Shown here: positions 5,445-5,507 of the stretch, one piece after another
How positions within the stretch are numbered: the stretch's first letter is position 1
Layout of the letters: the number at the start of each line of letters is the position of its first letter
Assembly: GCA_003854995.1 (NCBI GenBank)
Contig: RQOI01000426.1
Location: 1-5,507 of the forward strand
Direction of reading: 5' to 3'
Origin: Candidatus Zhuqueibacterota bacterium
Lineage (GTDB): Bacteria > Zhuqueibacterota > Zhuqueibacteria > Residuimicrobiales > Krinioviventaceae
DNA: 5,507 bases
Notes under the pieces: model-generated
What the model saw: the letters and a program-made list of their open reading frames with translations, nothing else
Database searches by the model: none
Told to the model about the DNA's origin: nothing
Position numbers and translations under genes: made by a program

Positions 5445-5507
5445 GTCGCAACCCGACCTTTATGCTTTTTGCTTTCTATACAGCTTTTCACTTTACAGCT
5501 TTTCACT
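5445..5507. other. Non-coding spacer upstream of rplX
   Basis: This 63-nt stretch runs to the window edge. On the minus strand one frame stops at once (TGA), another after four codons (TAA). The third stays open (beginning VKSCKVKSC) but runs out of frame into rplX and does not resemble the expected L14 C-terminus (ending near SLAPEV). So rplN, if present, ends beyond the edge, giving an rplN-rplX gap of more than 60 nt, long for this operon. The stretch is AT-rich and holds the 15-bp-period repeat. Confidence 0.6.
5479..5507. repeat. 15-bp-period tandem repeat upstream of rplX
   Basis: The forward 14-mer tacagcttttcact occurs identically at 5479-5492 and 5494-5507, separated by one t, giving a period of 15. 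The second copy ends exactly at the window edge, so the array may continue. Looser gctttt-type units at 5464-5477 look related. It lies 35 nt upstream of the rplX start. The function is unknown; the array may be slippage-derived spacer DNA or a genome-wide intergenic repeat. Confidence 0.85.

Noticed and set aside
5445..5506. The open minus-strand frame through the repeat (VKSCKVKSC...) as the end of rplN
   Set aside because: It does not resemble an L14 C-terminus and enters rplX out of frame without a stop; the openness is due to the A-rich repeat.

Overview
The window is the 3' two-thirds of a bacterial spc ribosomal-protein operon, all on the minus strand, so transcription runs from right to left. 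In transcription order the genes are rplX (L24), rplE (L5), rpsN (S14, zinc-binding type), rpsH (S8), rplF (L6), rplR (L18), rpsE (S5), rpmD (L30), rplO (L15), secY and the 5' part of adk, which runs off the left edge. Every gene looks intact apart from adk, which is cut only by the window boundary. No frameshift, insertion sequence, RNA gene, CRISPR array or terminator is visible, and every forward-strand ORF is an antisense shadow of a real gene.

Layout: 5445-5507 is a non-coding leader upstream of rplX that carries a 15-bp-period tandem repeat. Positions 3872-5444 hold rplX, rplE, rpsN and rpsH, with gaps of 19, 25 and 50 nt. Positions 2288-3840 hold rplF, rplR and rpsE, with gaps of 58 and 37 nt; the 58-nt gap carries a 10-bp tandem repeat and promoter-like hexamers. 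Positions 1589-2264 hold rpmD and rplO. rplO and secY overlap by 4 nt (ATGA). adk starts 14 nt after the secY stop. No gene-free stretch exceeds 63 bases.

The genes work together as the core translation and secretion operon. L24 and L5 are early assembly or central-protuberance proteins of the 50S subunit. S14, S8 and S5 build the 30S head and body. L6, L18, L30 and L15 complete the 50S subunit. SecY is the channel that receives nascent membrane and secreted proteins. Adenylate kinase balances the adenine nucleotide pool. Start codons include GTG (rplF) and TTG (rpsN), both backed by good Shine-Dalgarno sequences.

Organism: a bacterium, because the order and proteins are bacterial and SecY is the bacterial type. 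It is not an Escherichia-like proteobacterium: S14 is the short 61-residue form with four cysteines, L24 has an added CxxC...CxxC zinc ribbon, and adk follows secY directly where E. coli has rpmJ. The wording of SecY suggests to me a lineage near the Calditrichota/KSB1 or wider FCB group, but this is a weak inference from memory. I do not see a new biological system here; the items worth a second look are small intergenic repeats, start-site and coupling details, and a shortened glycine loop in L15.
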